A stretch of 64,000 nt of DNA from Staphylotrichum longicolle (lineage: Eukaryota; Ascomycota; Sordariomycetes; Sordariales; Chaetomiaceae), in NCBI GenBank assembly GCA_019096155.1, contig JAHCVI010000001.1, positions 11,904,001-11,968,000 on the forward strand, read 5' to 3'. The position numbers and the translations under genes were made by a program. This document shows positions 11,760-20,695 of the stretch, one piece after another (within the stretch, counting starts at the first letter, position 1; each line of letters begins with the position of its first letter). Under the pieces are notes generated by a model that saw only the letters and a program-made list of their open reading frames with translations, was not told where the DNA came from and searched no databases.

Positions 11760-12185
11760 TTACCGATAACTGCCAAGGTACGGTACGTAACGGCGATCTG
11801 CAGTTGAAGATCCTGTCCTGATGCTCAAGCTCTCTGTCTCTCCCACGTCCGCATTTTTCACTAATGGATTGCGTCTCGAAATCGACCACACCTTGCACAA
11901 ACTAACTCTTTCTCTGGCTCGCATTGATCTTGGTGAATGGAACTTTCTGTCCAAATGCAAGGGCCGAAAAATAAACCAGAATTTCCAAAATCAAGCCAAG
12001 TGGAACTGGCTCCAGTCTCGTTGCCAACCAGCCGGACCGGGAACCCGACTCCAACAGGTGCAGTCCGAGCGTGGTGTTTGACAAACTCCGTGTGAAAGGT
12101 TTCCAGGCAGTACCTTAGGTAACTAAGTTGCAACTACGTGGATGCCTTGACACAATTACAGTCATCCCATTCTGGGCATAGGACG
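11760..12185 (-). pseudogene. Relic of DJ-1/PfpI gene 3' end
   Basis: This stretch aligns by eye, base for base with gaps, to 14450-14830, that is the 3' flank, last exon and part of the intron of the intact DJ-1/PfpI gene 2.6 kb to the right in the same orientation. On the minus strand YCLETFHTEFV corresponds to YCLENFNKEFV of the gene. The copy has insertions and deletions that break the frame (for example 12020-12050 and 12111-12123) and no matching 5' exon that I can see, so it is a dead partial duplicate. Clear landmarks are GTCTCGAAA (11875), CCAAGTGGAACTGGCT (11998) and TAAGTTGCAA (12124). Confidence 0.8.
12111..12123. repeat. Short palindrome TACCTTAGGTA inserted in relic
   Basis: The intact gene reads CAGTAAGTTG at 14761 and just before; the relic reads CAG, then TACCTTAGGTAAC, then TAAGTTG. 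The extra 13 bases contain TACCT/AGGTA inverted halves around one T, and can be read as an insert flanked by a duplicated TA. Related motifs recur at 2411, 40674 and 60298. Confidence 0.6.
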
Positions 12186-12627
12186 ATCCACCCCGAGCTC
12201 AACGATTTCCGTCGAGAGGTTTATCTCCGCGATGGTGCCGGTCCGTGGCCGCCGGCAGAGATATAAGAACATCCTCTGAATGTTTTGGGGTCAAGTAAGA
12301 ACCGCGCTTTGGGCAAATGACGGCAATGACTCAAAAGCACTTCATCTGCACGAAAGGGCCCAAGAACTGAAGTTTGCAACAGCAATTGTTTTGTGGAACA
12401 GCGTGTTGATGGCATTTGATGTCTGCCACAAGGCTCGCATGCCGTTTCACTGAAGACTGGCCTGCATGCACATCTGAGTCTCTCGTTGTATCAATTGGGA
12501 TTGATTACAATACTAAAGTAGGTATGTACTTAGCCCTCTGTTTCCCCCTGTCTGCCCCTCCAACCCATCGAACTTTTCCCTCCGTTTTGTTTTGGTTGAG
12601 CACCACTTTGTCGCCAGCCCAACTCCT

Positions 12628-12987
12628 TTACCACGTGCATGGAACCTCGGTATAGTAATCCGTGCTACAGGTGGCCCACGGGTTGCCGTCATTGCAAATC
12701 TCAAAATCGTTGCTGGTGACCTTCATGCACCGCTTGTTCTGCTGGTTGAAGCGGAAATGCATTCTCCCTCTCTTCTCGTCGATGCAGAACTCGTTCATGT
12801 ACGGCACGCCCGAGGTTCGGCACCCGTCCTTGGCGTTCACTTGGAAGGTCCCGAAGGATGTGGTGAAATAGCCGTTGGCAGAGCATGCCGTCGCGAGACA
12901 GACATGGTCGACGTACATGCTGTCTGCTGAGGCCGTCGCTGCGAGAGAGAGGGCGGCAGCGACGAGGGTGGACACGCTGAGCTTCAT
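12628..12987 (-). CDS. Small secreted cysteine-rich protein
   Basis: Single exon, 119 residues. The N-terminus (KLSVSTLVAAALSLAATASA) is a clear signal peptide with likely cleavage after residue 21, leaving a mature domain of ~98 residues with eight cysteines (in CLATAC, GCRTS, FCID, RCMK, ICND, TCST, PCTW), enough for four disulphides. No transmembrane segment or GPI signal. A TATATC element lies about 170 bp upstream near 13155. Size, even cysteine number and secretion are typical of fungal effector-like or surface proteins; I recognise no named family, and no toxicity can be inferred. It lies between the DJ-1 relic and the intact DJ-1 gene. Confidence 0.82.
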   Translation of the reverse strand: MKLSVSTLVAAALSLAATASADSMYVDHVCLATACSANGYFTTSFGTFQVNAKDGCRTSGVPYMNEFCIDEKRGRMHFRFNQQNKRCMKVTSNDFEICNDGNPWATCSTDYYTEVPCTW

Positions 12988-14663
12988 GATCTAAGACAGG
13001 CAAAATCAGTCCAACCTGGCCGGTTCAGAAACATGTTCGGCTGTCTTACGGCTGTGGGGAAACGGGTTGATCGGTGAGCTAGGTGGGCAACCAAGGGAGC
13101 AATGAGAGCTAGGCTTAAGGACGGTGAGAAGGAAACATTCTGGTGCGAAGCGCGGGTTGATATACTTCAAAGACGCCTTTATTCCGTCTGTAACGACATG
13201 CTTGATTGCATGAGACTTATCTCGCTTGGACATAGAATGGGTCTCGATGGACCTTGATTTGATCCAAGGTCCGGGTCTGGCCCACGCAGAGCAGAATTAG
13301 GGCACTTGGCAATGTAGCCGCCTCAAGTCAAGTCCGAGTTCTGGCTCTGGAATGCGAGCTATAGTGGAACCTCGGAAGGAAATCTGGTGAGGGTAACGAT
13401 GAGAATTCCTATTCAAGACAAGCTCCAACCGAACCGACTGCTCAAGTCTAGTGGTATGATGGTAGCTCTATTGTTGACACTTGGCGGCACAATGAGAGAC
13501 CTTACTTTTCTGTTCTTACTTGTTTCTCGACCTACGAGTCGTCGCAACGCCGAGTGAGCCCGATGATGTGATACATGCGCACAACCCGCTTTTTCGTGTC
13601 GTGATCCCTTTTCTGTTGAAACTTAAGGTCGCTATGAGAACGGCGAACGGAGGGTTTCTTCCGTCCGGCATCTGCCCGGCATCCTTCGCGCTCATGCCGA
13701 GTAAAGACTGAATCCTTTGCTCTTGTGCCAAGGCGCCAACCTCACTCAAACAGGCAGCTTGTTGCCTGACCCAACGGGGCGAAGGTGGTAGTACGCAGAT
13801 CTGCCGCCGGCAGCCCTGTTAGGGCCGAGAACACGGCTCGCTTACAGCACCTCGACTGTCACAAAGCCTACCTACCTATCGTATTCGAGTTGCTTAATGG
13901 CAATGTCGCCTTTGGTGCCTTGTCGCCCGCAGCTCGCCCCCAGTCTCCCCATCTCCAATGTCTCCATGTAGACATTGCATTCTAACCAAAGACCCCAGGT
14001 AAAAGGGTGGGATGCGATTGGCATTGTGGCTAATTATCTAGTGTCTTGGCTGGAGAGCGTTGGACACCCACTGCTGGAAAGAACCAAGAACGAGCGCGAA
14101 GTATTCCCTCCAGTCGGCCCGGGCGCCCTATCGCGCTTTCAATGGCCTGAGAGGGTGTGGTGTTTGGGGTTGAGGTGTGTCTGTAGGGCGGTTAATACTG
14201 ATTGGTGCATCGATCAGTACTAGGTAGCGAGCCTGTTGTCATGGTTGGCATACAAATAAAATAAATGTATGAGAATGAAGGTTTGGGAGGGTGGAGGGAG
14301 GGTGGAACGAGCGAAAGACAGAACACCAAAACCGTGTGCAAGGGACTTTCCGAGTAGGCACGTTATGTTTTCCTTGACCATCAGACCTTCCGATTTCAGA
14401 TCAAAAGCTCAACAGTTCTCCCAACCATTGCCATGATCAAAAGGTACTCTGGCTACAACAGGCGATAGAATAGGTGCCCTGTCGTGGTGGCCAGGCTGTC
14501 TGTCTCGCTCCCCATCACAAATCTCCTCCTCGCCGATTGAGTCTCGAAACTGGCCCTCACTTGGACAAATTGAAACCATCCTAAGGCCGTGGATTTCATT
14601 GATTTTCTAGACGAAACTTCTACCCAAGTTTGATGGCCAAACGACCAGCCAGAAACTGCACGA
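12988..14663. other. Intergenic, no gene seen
   Basis: Promoter of the secreted protein on the left and 3' flank of the DJ-1/PfpI gene on the right (14450-14663 is the part duplicated in the relic). Short open frames near 13516-13749 and 13975-14223 show no codon bias or homology. Confidence 0.45.
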
Positions 14664-15443
14664 TCAGTCCAAGTAGAACTGGCTCGCGTTGCCATCCAGC
14701 CGGAACTCCAACGGGCGCAGTGCGAGCGTGTTGACAAACTCCTTGTTAAAGTTTTCCAGACAGTAAGTTGCAATCATGTGAATGCCTGGAAGCCAGTTGT
14801 CAGTCATCCTCTTTGAGCTTCCCATAAATAAAAAGAAAGAACGAAAGAATGAAAGGGAAAAGAGTTCCTTACCAGCGCCAGCACCGCCAGCAGTCCACAA
14901 CTCCCCCTTCCCGTCCCCCTCAAACACCTTCTCCTCCACCACCCACCGCTGATCAACCCAATCCACCTTGGGATGCAGCCTCCTCGCCAGTTCCAACCCC
15001 TCCCGATTCGTCGTGCACCGCATCCCATCCACCAACCCCGTGCTCGCTAACCACATGCTGCCCACACACGTCGTCAACCACACCCTCGTCTTGCCCCACG
15101 CTTCCTTCATGAAGCGGTCCGCCTGCTCCGGGCGGTGACTGATCGCCGGACCGCCCACGACGATGATGTCGAGGTCGCGCGGGCAGTCATCGTACGTCAC
15201 GGTTGGCACGAAGTGCAGCCCGGGCGTCATGAAGCCCGGCTCGAGGGTCGTGGCGATGAAGAAGAACTCCATGTCGACCGCATGGGGCTCGTGGTTGACG
15301 AACCAGCTGGGCTCGAAGCTCTTGACTTGGGCCATGTACTGCGAGGAGAGGTTGCCGAGGATGTCGATGCCCATAATGTCGGAGAGCTGCACTGATTCGA
15401 GCATCACGCCGATGCGGAGCTTCTTGCGGTTGGAGGAGGCCAT
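14664..15443 (-). CDS. DJ-1/PfpI family protein (class I glutamine amidotransferase-like)
   Basis: Exons 14873-15443 and 14664-14785 joined across an 87-nt intron (GTAAGG donor, CTTCCAG acceptor), 230 residues, the usual length for the family. The order is a beta strand LRIGVMLESVQLSDIMGIDI, the strand DLDIIVVGGPA, the nucleophile elbow TTCVGSMWLA with the predicted catalytic Cys near residue 125, the TNREGLELAR segment and the GGAGAGIHM motif at the splice junction. Fungal members include glyoxalase-like, isocyanide-hydratase-like and regulatory proteins; the substrate here cannot be told. A TATA-like CTTTATAGACC lies ~95 bp upstream. A truncated copy of its 3' end lies at 11760-12185. Confidence 0.88.
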   Translation of the reverse strand: MASSNRKKLRIGVMLESVQLSDIMGIDILGNLSSQYMAQVKSFEPSWFVNHEPHAVDMEFFFIATTLEPGFMTPGLHFVPTVTYDDCPRDLDIIVVGGPAISHRPEQADRFMKEAWGKTRVWLTTCVGSMWLASTGLVDGMRCTTNREGLELARRLHPKVDWVDQRWVVEEKVFEGDGKGELWTAGGAGAGKELFSLSFFRSFFLFMGSSKRMTDNWLPGIHMIATYCLENFNKEFVNTLALRPLEFRLDGNASQFYLD

Positions 15444-16147
15444 TGCAATGGGGTGTTGGGTGCAAATGTGTTCGGAAGAGTTCGAAGAAGTTGTGATGAA
15501 TTGATTAGGGAGTTCAAGAAGAAGGCGGATGGGCGGTCTTTATAGACCTGGAGAACCACCGACCACACACAGTGGCTCGGTCGACGGAAATTCCGAACAC
15601 ATCGTGAGCAAGTATGACTTCCGAAGGGTGGTCGGGACTCGGACTTCAAAAAGGAGACAGGTTCAGACACCATGGGAAGGATTCGGCAGACTAGACGCTC
15701 CGGTGAGTAGTTGCCGGTGGAGCACGGGGCTATGGTTACAGGTGGTAGCATTTTCTGGGGACGATTTGCGCGGTTGTTCCGAGAGCTCTCGGAACTTACA
15801 TCAGCCGGAACTTCCCGCAGGCCAAGGACCAAACTGAGAGCGCCCTGTCCTACAATAAGACGGAAGTTAAAGCCGAAGTATTTGATGTTGGCATATTCGG
15901 ACACTGGGGAAGTCGTGTACCTTAAGTCCCGATGAATTGCCTGATGTGGCGTTGGTTCCGCCCATGACTGTTGGAATGAAGGAACAAGGAGAAAACTGCA
16001 AATGGCGGACACATCTGCACCTCCAACTTGGTTCACATGAGCTAAGCGTGAAAATGGTGATTAACTGCCTATCAAAACATGCTGACCACCTAAACAACCT
16101 ACGCCAACCATGCTAAACCACGACAAAAGTCACACCACACATGCACA
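15444..16147. other. Promoter of DJ-1 gene and 3' flank of Rtc1 gene
   Basis: Contains TTTATAGACC around 15538-15547 upstream of the DJ-1/PfpI start. No further gene supported. Confidence 0.5.
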
Positions 16148-19100
16148 CTACCGCCGGTCTTCCGTGCCAACAAACTTGACACTCTTCCGCCTCTCCCGCT
16201 CAACCCCAAGCCCGCCCCGCCCAGGACTCGAGCTGAGAATGCCCGTCCCCGTCCTCCCTCCGTTCCCAAGCCCGCCCGGCCCCGCCAGCGACTCCCGCAC
16301 CGTCTCGACCGCCCGGCTCTGCGGGATATCATGCCCATCACTCCGCACTGGCACGGCACCGTAATGCCTTCCGAGATGGCCGCTGACGCCGCCATATTCC
16401 ACGATATGCTCGTCCCCGAAATGCGCATCCATGCCCACCTCCGTCGCCGTCCCCGCGCCCCTATCGGCCGCGGCCGCGGCCGCGGCCGCGGCCGCGGCAG
16501 CAGCAGCCGCAGACGCAGTCGCCTTGGCCACCGCCCGGGTCGCCTCCCTGACGACGCGACTGACGTCCTCGGCCCGCCCCACCACCGCACTCTCCGCACC
16601 CCTCCGATTCGGCAGACAGCTGTGCCCGCACCCGTCCAACGGACAACACCCGTCGCTCGACTCCCCGCCGGGCGCGTCCTCCAGCGCCTGGTGCTCCCCG
16701 CCCTCCAGCGCGGCATGCCACGCCTGCAGACACGACGAGTGTCCGCCGTGCCCGCACCCGTGGCAGTACCACCACGTCGTCAGCGGAGGCTGCCCCTGCC
16801 CCTGTTGTCCGTGCCCCTTCCCCACCTCTCCTTCTCCCTCGCCTGCCAACCTCACATTCCCCGCAACACTGTCCCTCCCGCCGCACACGGCACACCCGGC
16901 CATGACGGCCCTGCACCGCTCGCACCGCCACACCGACTCGGTCGCGCCCCTGCTCGTGCGGTCCACGTCCCTCGGCTTGCGACACGCGCCGCACACCAGG
17001 CCCACCTGCACGCCTTCCTGCGCCGGAGTAAAGATGGCGGGGTAGTTCTCCCCCAAGGCCGCCAGCGCGCCGCCGGGCCAGCCCCGCATGCACAGCTTCC
17101 GGAGCAGGGCGGCTTCCGCAAACAGCTTCATGCTCATCAGGCGGGCGTGGTGCTGGCGGAGCAGGGCAGCGGCCTGGAAGGGGTCGAGGACGTCCGGCGG
17201 GAGGAGGGGTTTGAGCAGTAAAATGATCGCGGACGCGTTGAGGGCGGAGGATTTGGCCTCGAAGGCGAGGGCCCGCGAGATGAGGGTGTAGGGCTGCAGC
17301 GGGGTCACGGAGACGGCAGAGAAGCCCGAGGCCGGGTCGACCGGGTAGGGGTAGGGCAGGTCGTCGGGCCAGAAAAGATAGTCTGTTTCGACAATGAAGG
17401 GGGATTGGTCGTCGTCGGGGGAGAGCGGGGAGTCGGGTGTCGGGGGCAATTTGACGGGGGATTCGACGGCGAAGTCGGCGTTGGTGTCGGCGTCGGCGTC
17501 AGTTTGGTCGGTCTGGGAGGGGAAAGGGGAGTCGAAGCTGTCGGTTGTTTGGGTGATGGCGTGATGCTCGTCGGTGAAGGTGGTCATGTCTGTTTCTGTC
17601 CTCGCAAGTAGCGGGAATGGGCTACGGTCGGGGGACTTGAAACTTTTGCGCCGTCTGCGGTTGTCAACTTCTCCCTCGTTTCCGCTTTTGAGCTCGGCGA
17701 GAATGGCGGCTCGCGCTGCTTGCCCTGTCAGACTACCATCGGGTGAGTCGGCCAAACCAGCGGCTCGCTTCTTTTCGTCAGAGATGGAAAAAAGATGGAC
17801 GTAGCTCTCCTCGGAATCGTGCCTGAGCAGCGGCTTCCGCGTAGCCCTGCTTGGAGACCCGGGGCCGTGCGAGCTAGGGGCTGGCCGCGGGCTGGGGACG
17901 TCGATGGCCTTGTTGAGCGCGTCCGTGTCGTAAAAGTCGTAGCCCTCAGTGCTCGCATAGGTCGCCCCGCTGTCGTGGCTGGCGACCGAGAGCGGCACCG
18001 AGTCGAGGCGCTTGCGTGTCATCCGGGATCCCGGATGCGCCGCAGGAGGCAACGTGAAACTCTCGGGCTCGACAATGGGGGTGAGCTTGCGCCCGCGCTC
18101 AGGAGTGGCGGGTGCGTCATCTTGAACTGGGCGCGCAACCGGCGTGGGAAGGTTGGAGCTGCTCTCGAGCTCTTCTGAGAGCAGAGACCTCGGGTGCAGT
18201 GTCTTGTCAAAGCCCGCCATGGATGTGACCTTGCGGGGCGTCTCCTCGCCTTCAGCGGTGGCTTGCATGGGGCCACCAAACACGCCCGCGAGTGCGTTCG
18301 CCTTGGCTTTGGCTTTCGCCTCGCTTTTCCTCCTCGCCGAATAGTGGTGACGATCCATCCGGCGGTCCAAGTGATACTGTGCCCGTCTGTGCAGCAGCAT
18401 GTCGACGGCGTATGCCAGAATGCGCCACGTTTGTGCCAACCGAAACTGCTTCACATTTGCAGCCGCCAAGGCGTAATGCTCAAGTATCGTGGTAACCCTG
18501 GCCGGCAACGGGCTGGCACCGGGCGAGTAGGGGAGGTCCCTGTACAGCGCCTCGAGGTAGTTCACCGCCAGGTATCCGTACACGTCAACGTTGGCGGCGG
18601 CCGGGACGTGGCCAATTGCCATGGCCTGCTGGGGCCTGTATGTACCCGTGGCTTTGATGGTCTGCTCGAGCGACATTACGTCCTCCATGCCCGGGCCCGC
18701 TGGCGGTGTTGTACTGAGCGTGGCTGTGGAGCGGGTGCTAGTACGTCGTCGCCGACTGCCACGCCGCTTCGGACCTATGAAGGTGCCCATGGCATCATCT
18801 TCCGAGTCGCTCCGGCTGACGCTGAACCTTGGGGTCGTGGGACTCGAGCTATAAGAGGGAACTGGGGCCGCGTCGTGGTGCACAATGTGCGGTCGGGGGC
18901 GGTTGGGGGGCCGCTCGTCGAGGAGCATCAGCACCTCACCCATGGGGGAGAAGGCCATCGTCGAGACGGCTTGGCGGTCAATGACTTTGGGCGCAAATGA
19001 GACGTCGCACTGGCTAAAAATGCCGTCTTGTCCCGCAGTCCACAAGAGGTACTGGTCGTGCCAGAGCATGGCGCTGGGCGAGGTGTCAAACCTCTGAATC

Positions 19101-20365
19101 TCCTTGTAGGGCATGGTGGGCCGTGCAAGGTCCCAAATGTGTACCACGTTGATGCCGTAGCGCTTCTGGCTGCTCTCGTCATAGGACATGGCGAGCTGCG
19201 AGGCCCGCTTCCCCTGGGCGGTGGCAGACCACTGGCCGGGCCGCCAGGCGAGGGTGCCCGCGGGAGCCGGGGTCGAGAGGGTCCATTTGGGCTTCTGGCG
19301 CTTGTCCTGCTTGGCCATGTCCCAGATGTTGCACTTGCTGTCCAGCCCCGCGCTGACGAGGTGGACGCCGTCGGGATGCCACGCCATCGCGGTGCACGTT
19401 TTCTCGTGGGCCTTGATGCGCAGGATGGGTGCGCTGGGCTTGCGCATGTCCCACTTGAGCACGGAGCCCTGCTCAGTGCCGCAGGCAAAGAGGAAGCCGT
19501 CCCGGGGGTTCCACTGGACATGGTGCACGCCGTCTGCGTGGCACTTGAAGGCTTGGATGGAGCGGAAGGTGGCGCCGGTCCTGGTCTGGGTGGGCTGTCG
19601 GACGTCGAAGCAGCGCACGATGCCGTCCTGGCTGCCCGACAGCAACCACGAGTTGCGGTGGGGGTTGATGTCGAGCGCATTAATCTGGCGGGAGTCCTCG
19701 CGGATCTGGACGCAGTCGACGGGCGAGCCAAGGGCGGTGGTCCCGGCACGCACGAGGTCGTACTGGAAGATCTTGCCGCTGGTGCCGGCGGTGAAGATGG
19801 CCTGCTTGCCCTGGGGCTCACCCCATTTGACGGCTTTGATGGAGAGCTGGTCGGCGACCGACGTCGGCATGTTGTTGCGCTGGGACGGCTGGGCCATGAG
19901 CAGGGCGCGCAAGTCGACGCCGTCCTTGACCGAGAGGCCGTCGAAGGTGACTGTCTTCAGCACATGGCGGCCGGCGAGCACGGCAGAGCGACCATCGGGG
20001 GAGCTGTCGAGGCAGCCTATGGGGGCACCAGCAGCGTGGATGACATCCTGTGAAGCCGGAGGGCGGTAGTGGGGACCGAGCGGGGAGCTGGTGACGCCAG
20101 CCGAGGGGTGCGCATCGTGGGAAGTGTCCTGGGTCGGCTTGCCCAGAAGCTTGCGCATGATCTTGCCCTGGTTGCCGATGCTGTACATGGCATCGTCTGT
20201 GACGCGCTGCGGCCTACGGGGGCATTGCTGGGGTTTAATCACCAGGGCTGTGATTGCAGCGTGATCTGGCGCTTCGGCATCACGATGCGATGGATACGAT
20301 GAAGCGTGGTGTTGAGGGCTGAATTGAGTTGATTGCAGGGTCTCGAGCGTTGATGAATGAACCAT
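16148..20365 (-). CDS. RTC1: Rtc1/WDR24-type SEACAT (GATOR2) subunit, WD40 plus zinc finger/RING
   Basis: Uninterrupted frame of 1,405 residues from the ATG at 20365 (MVHSSTLETLQ); the frame continues upstream but that part crosses the shared promoter and looks non-coding. Residues ~110-500 form WD40 repeats (LLSGSQDGIVRCFDVRQP, FACGTEQGSVLKWDMRKP, LVSAGLDSKCNIWDMAKQ, LLWTAGQDGIFSQCDV). A long disordered centre follows, then a helical region (~1000-1110) and a C-terminal zinc module: CGACRKP, WRCERC, CAVCGG, WWYCHGCGHGGHSSCLQAWH and CCPLDGCGHSC. Family knowledge: Rtc1 (yeast) / WDR24 (animals) is a subunit of SEACAT/GATOR2, which activates TORC1 at the vacuole in response to amino acids. After the RING comes an unusual 16-alanine run and a ~150-residue tail. 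Divergent with Cactin. Confidence 0.92.
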   Translation of the reverse strand: MVHSSTLETLQSTQFSPQHHASSYPSHRDAEAPDHAAITALVIKPQQCPRRPQRVTDDAMYSIGNQGKIMRKLLGKPTQDTSHDAHPSAGVTSSPLGPHYRPPASQDVIHAAGAPIGCLDSSPDGRSAVLAGRHVLKTVTFDGLSVKDGVDLRALLMAQPSQRNNMPTSVADQLSIKAVKWGEPQGKQAIFTAGTSGKIFQYDLVRAGTTALGSPVDCVQIREDSRQINALDINPHRNSWLLSGSQDGIVRCFDVRQPTQTRTGATFRSIQAFKCHADGVHHVQWNPRDGFLFACGTEQGSVLKWDMRKPSAPILRIKAHEKTCTAMAWHPDGVHLVSAGLDSKCNIWDMAKQDKRQKPKWTLSTPAPAGTLAWRPGQWSATAQGKRASQLAMSYDESSQKRYGINVVHIWDLARPTMPYKEIQRFDTSPSAMLWHDQYLLWTAGQDGIFSQCDVSFAPKVIDRQAVSTMAFSPMGEVLMLLDERPPNRPRPHIVHHDAAPVPSYSSSPTTPRFSVSRSDSEDDAMGTFIGPKRRGSRRRRTSTRSTATLSTTPPAGPGMEDVMSLEQTIKATGTYRPQQAMAIGHVPAAANVDVYGYLAVNYLEALYRDLPYSPGASPLPARVTTILEHYALAAANVKQFRLAQTWRILAYAVDMLLHRRAQYHLDRRMDRHHYSARRKSEAKAKAKANALAGVFGGPMQATAEGEETPRKVTSMAGFDKTLHPRSLLSEELESSSNLPTPVARPVQDDAPATPERGRKLTPIVEPESFTLPPAAHPGSRMTRKRLDSVPLSVASHDSGATYASTEGYDFYDTDALNKAIDVPSPRPAPSSHGPGSPSRATRKPLLRHDSEESYVHLFSISDEKKRAAGLADSPDGSLTGQAARAAILAELKSGNEGEVDNRRRRKSFKSPDRSPFPLLARTETDMTTFTDEHHAITQTTDSFDSPFPSQTDQTDADADTNADFAVESPVKLPPTPDSPLSPDDDQSPFIVETDYLFWPDDLPYPYPVDPASGFSAVSVTPLQPYTLISRALAFEAKSSALNASAIILLLKPLLPPDVLDPFQAAALLRQHHARLMSMKLFAEAALLRKLCMRGWPGGALAALGENYPAIFTPAQEGVQVGLVCGACRKPRDVDRTSRGATESVWRCERCRAVMAGCAVCGGRDSVAGNVRLAGEGEGEVGKGHGQQGQGQPPLTTWWYCHGCGHGGHSSCLQAWHAALEGGEHQALEDAPGGESSDGCCPLDGCGHSCLPNRRGAESAVVGRAEDVSRVVREATRAVAKATASAAAAAAAAAAAAAAADRGAGTATEVGMDAHFGDEHIVEYGGVSGHLGRHYGAVPVRSDGHDIPQSRAVETVRESLAGPGGLGNGGRTGTGILSSSPGRGGLGVERERRKSVKFVGTEDRR
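16466..16499. repeat. (CGGCCG)n tract encoding polyalanine
   Basis: Alternating CGGCCG copies, together with adjacent GCAGCAGC, encode an unbroken alanine run in the C-terminal tail of the Rtc1 protein. The tract is self-complementary and prone to length change or sequencing error. Confidence 0.8.
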
Positions 20366-20695
20366 GAAATCGATCGACCCCACTCGCCTTGGGAACCCAT
20401 CCCGGTTGGATGCCAAGCACCGCAAGGCGCTGAAGCTGTCTTCGCATTGGCGGCAATAAACGCTAATCTCGCCCCGCGTTACTGCTTCAAGGAAGCCTGC
20501 GCGCAAGCGGTCGGGTTCTTTTCCGAGGCCAATCAAGTGCTCCAACTGCACTGCGTCAAGTCCTGGCTTTTGAGGAAGGCTTTGTTTCCAGGTTCTTCCC
20601 ATCACACAGCAACACATTGTACCCATCACAACATCAACCGCCATCCACAGTACCCGACCTGCATCGCTCTGACCCGCAAAGACACCAAGATAATC
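20366..20695. promoter_or_regulatory. Shared promoter of divergent RTC1 and cactin genes
   Basis: About 330 bp separate the two divergent start codons. The minus frame is open through the region, but its translation is basic and lacks family similarity, which argues for untranslated leader. No TATA box is obvious, as expected for housekeeping promoters. Confidence 0.55.
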
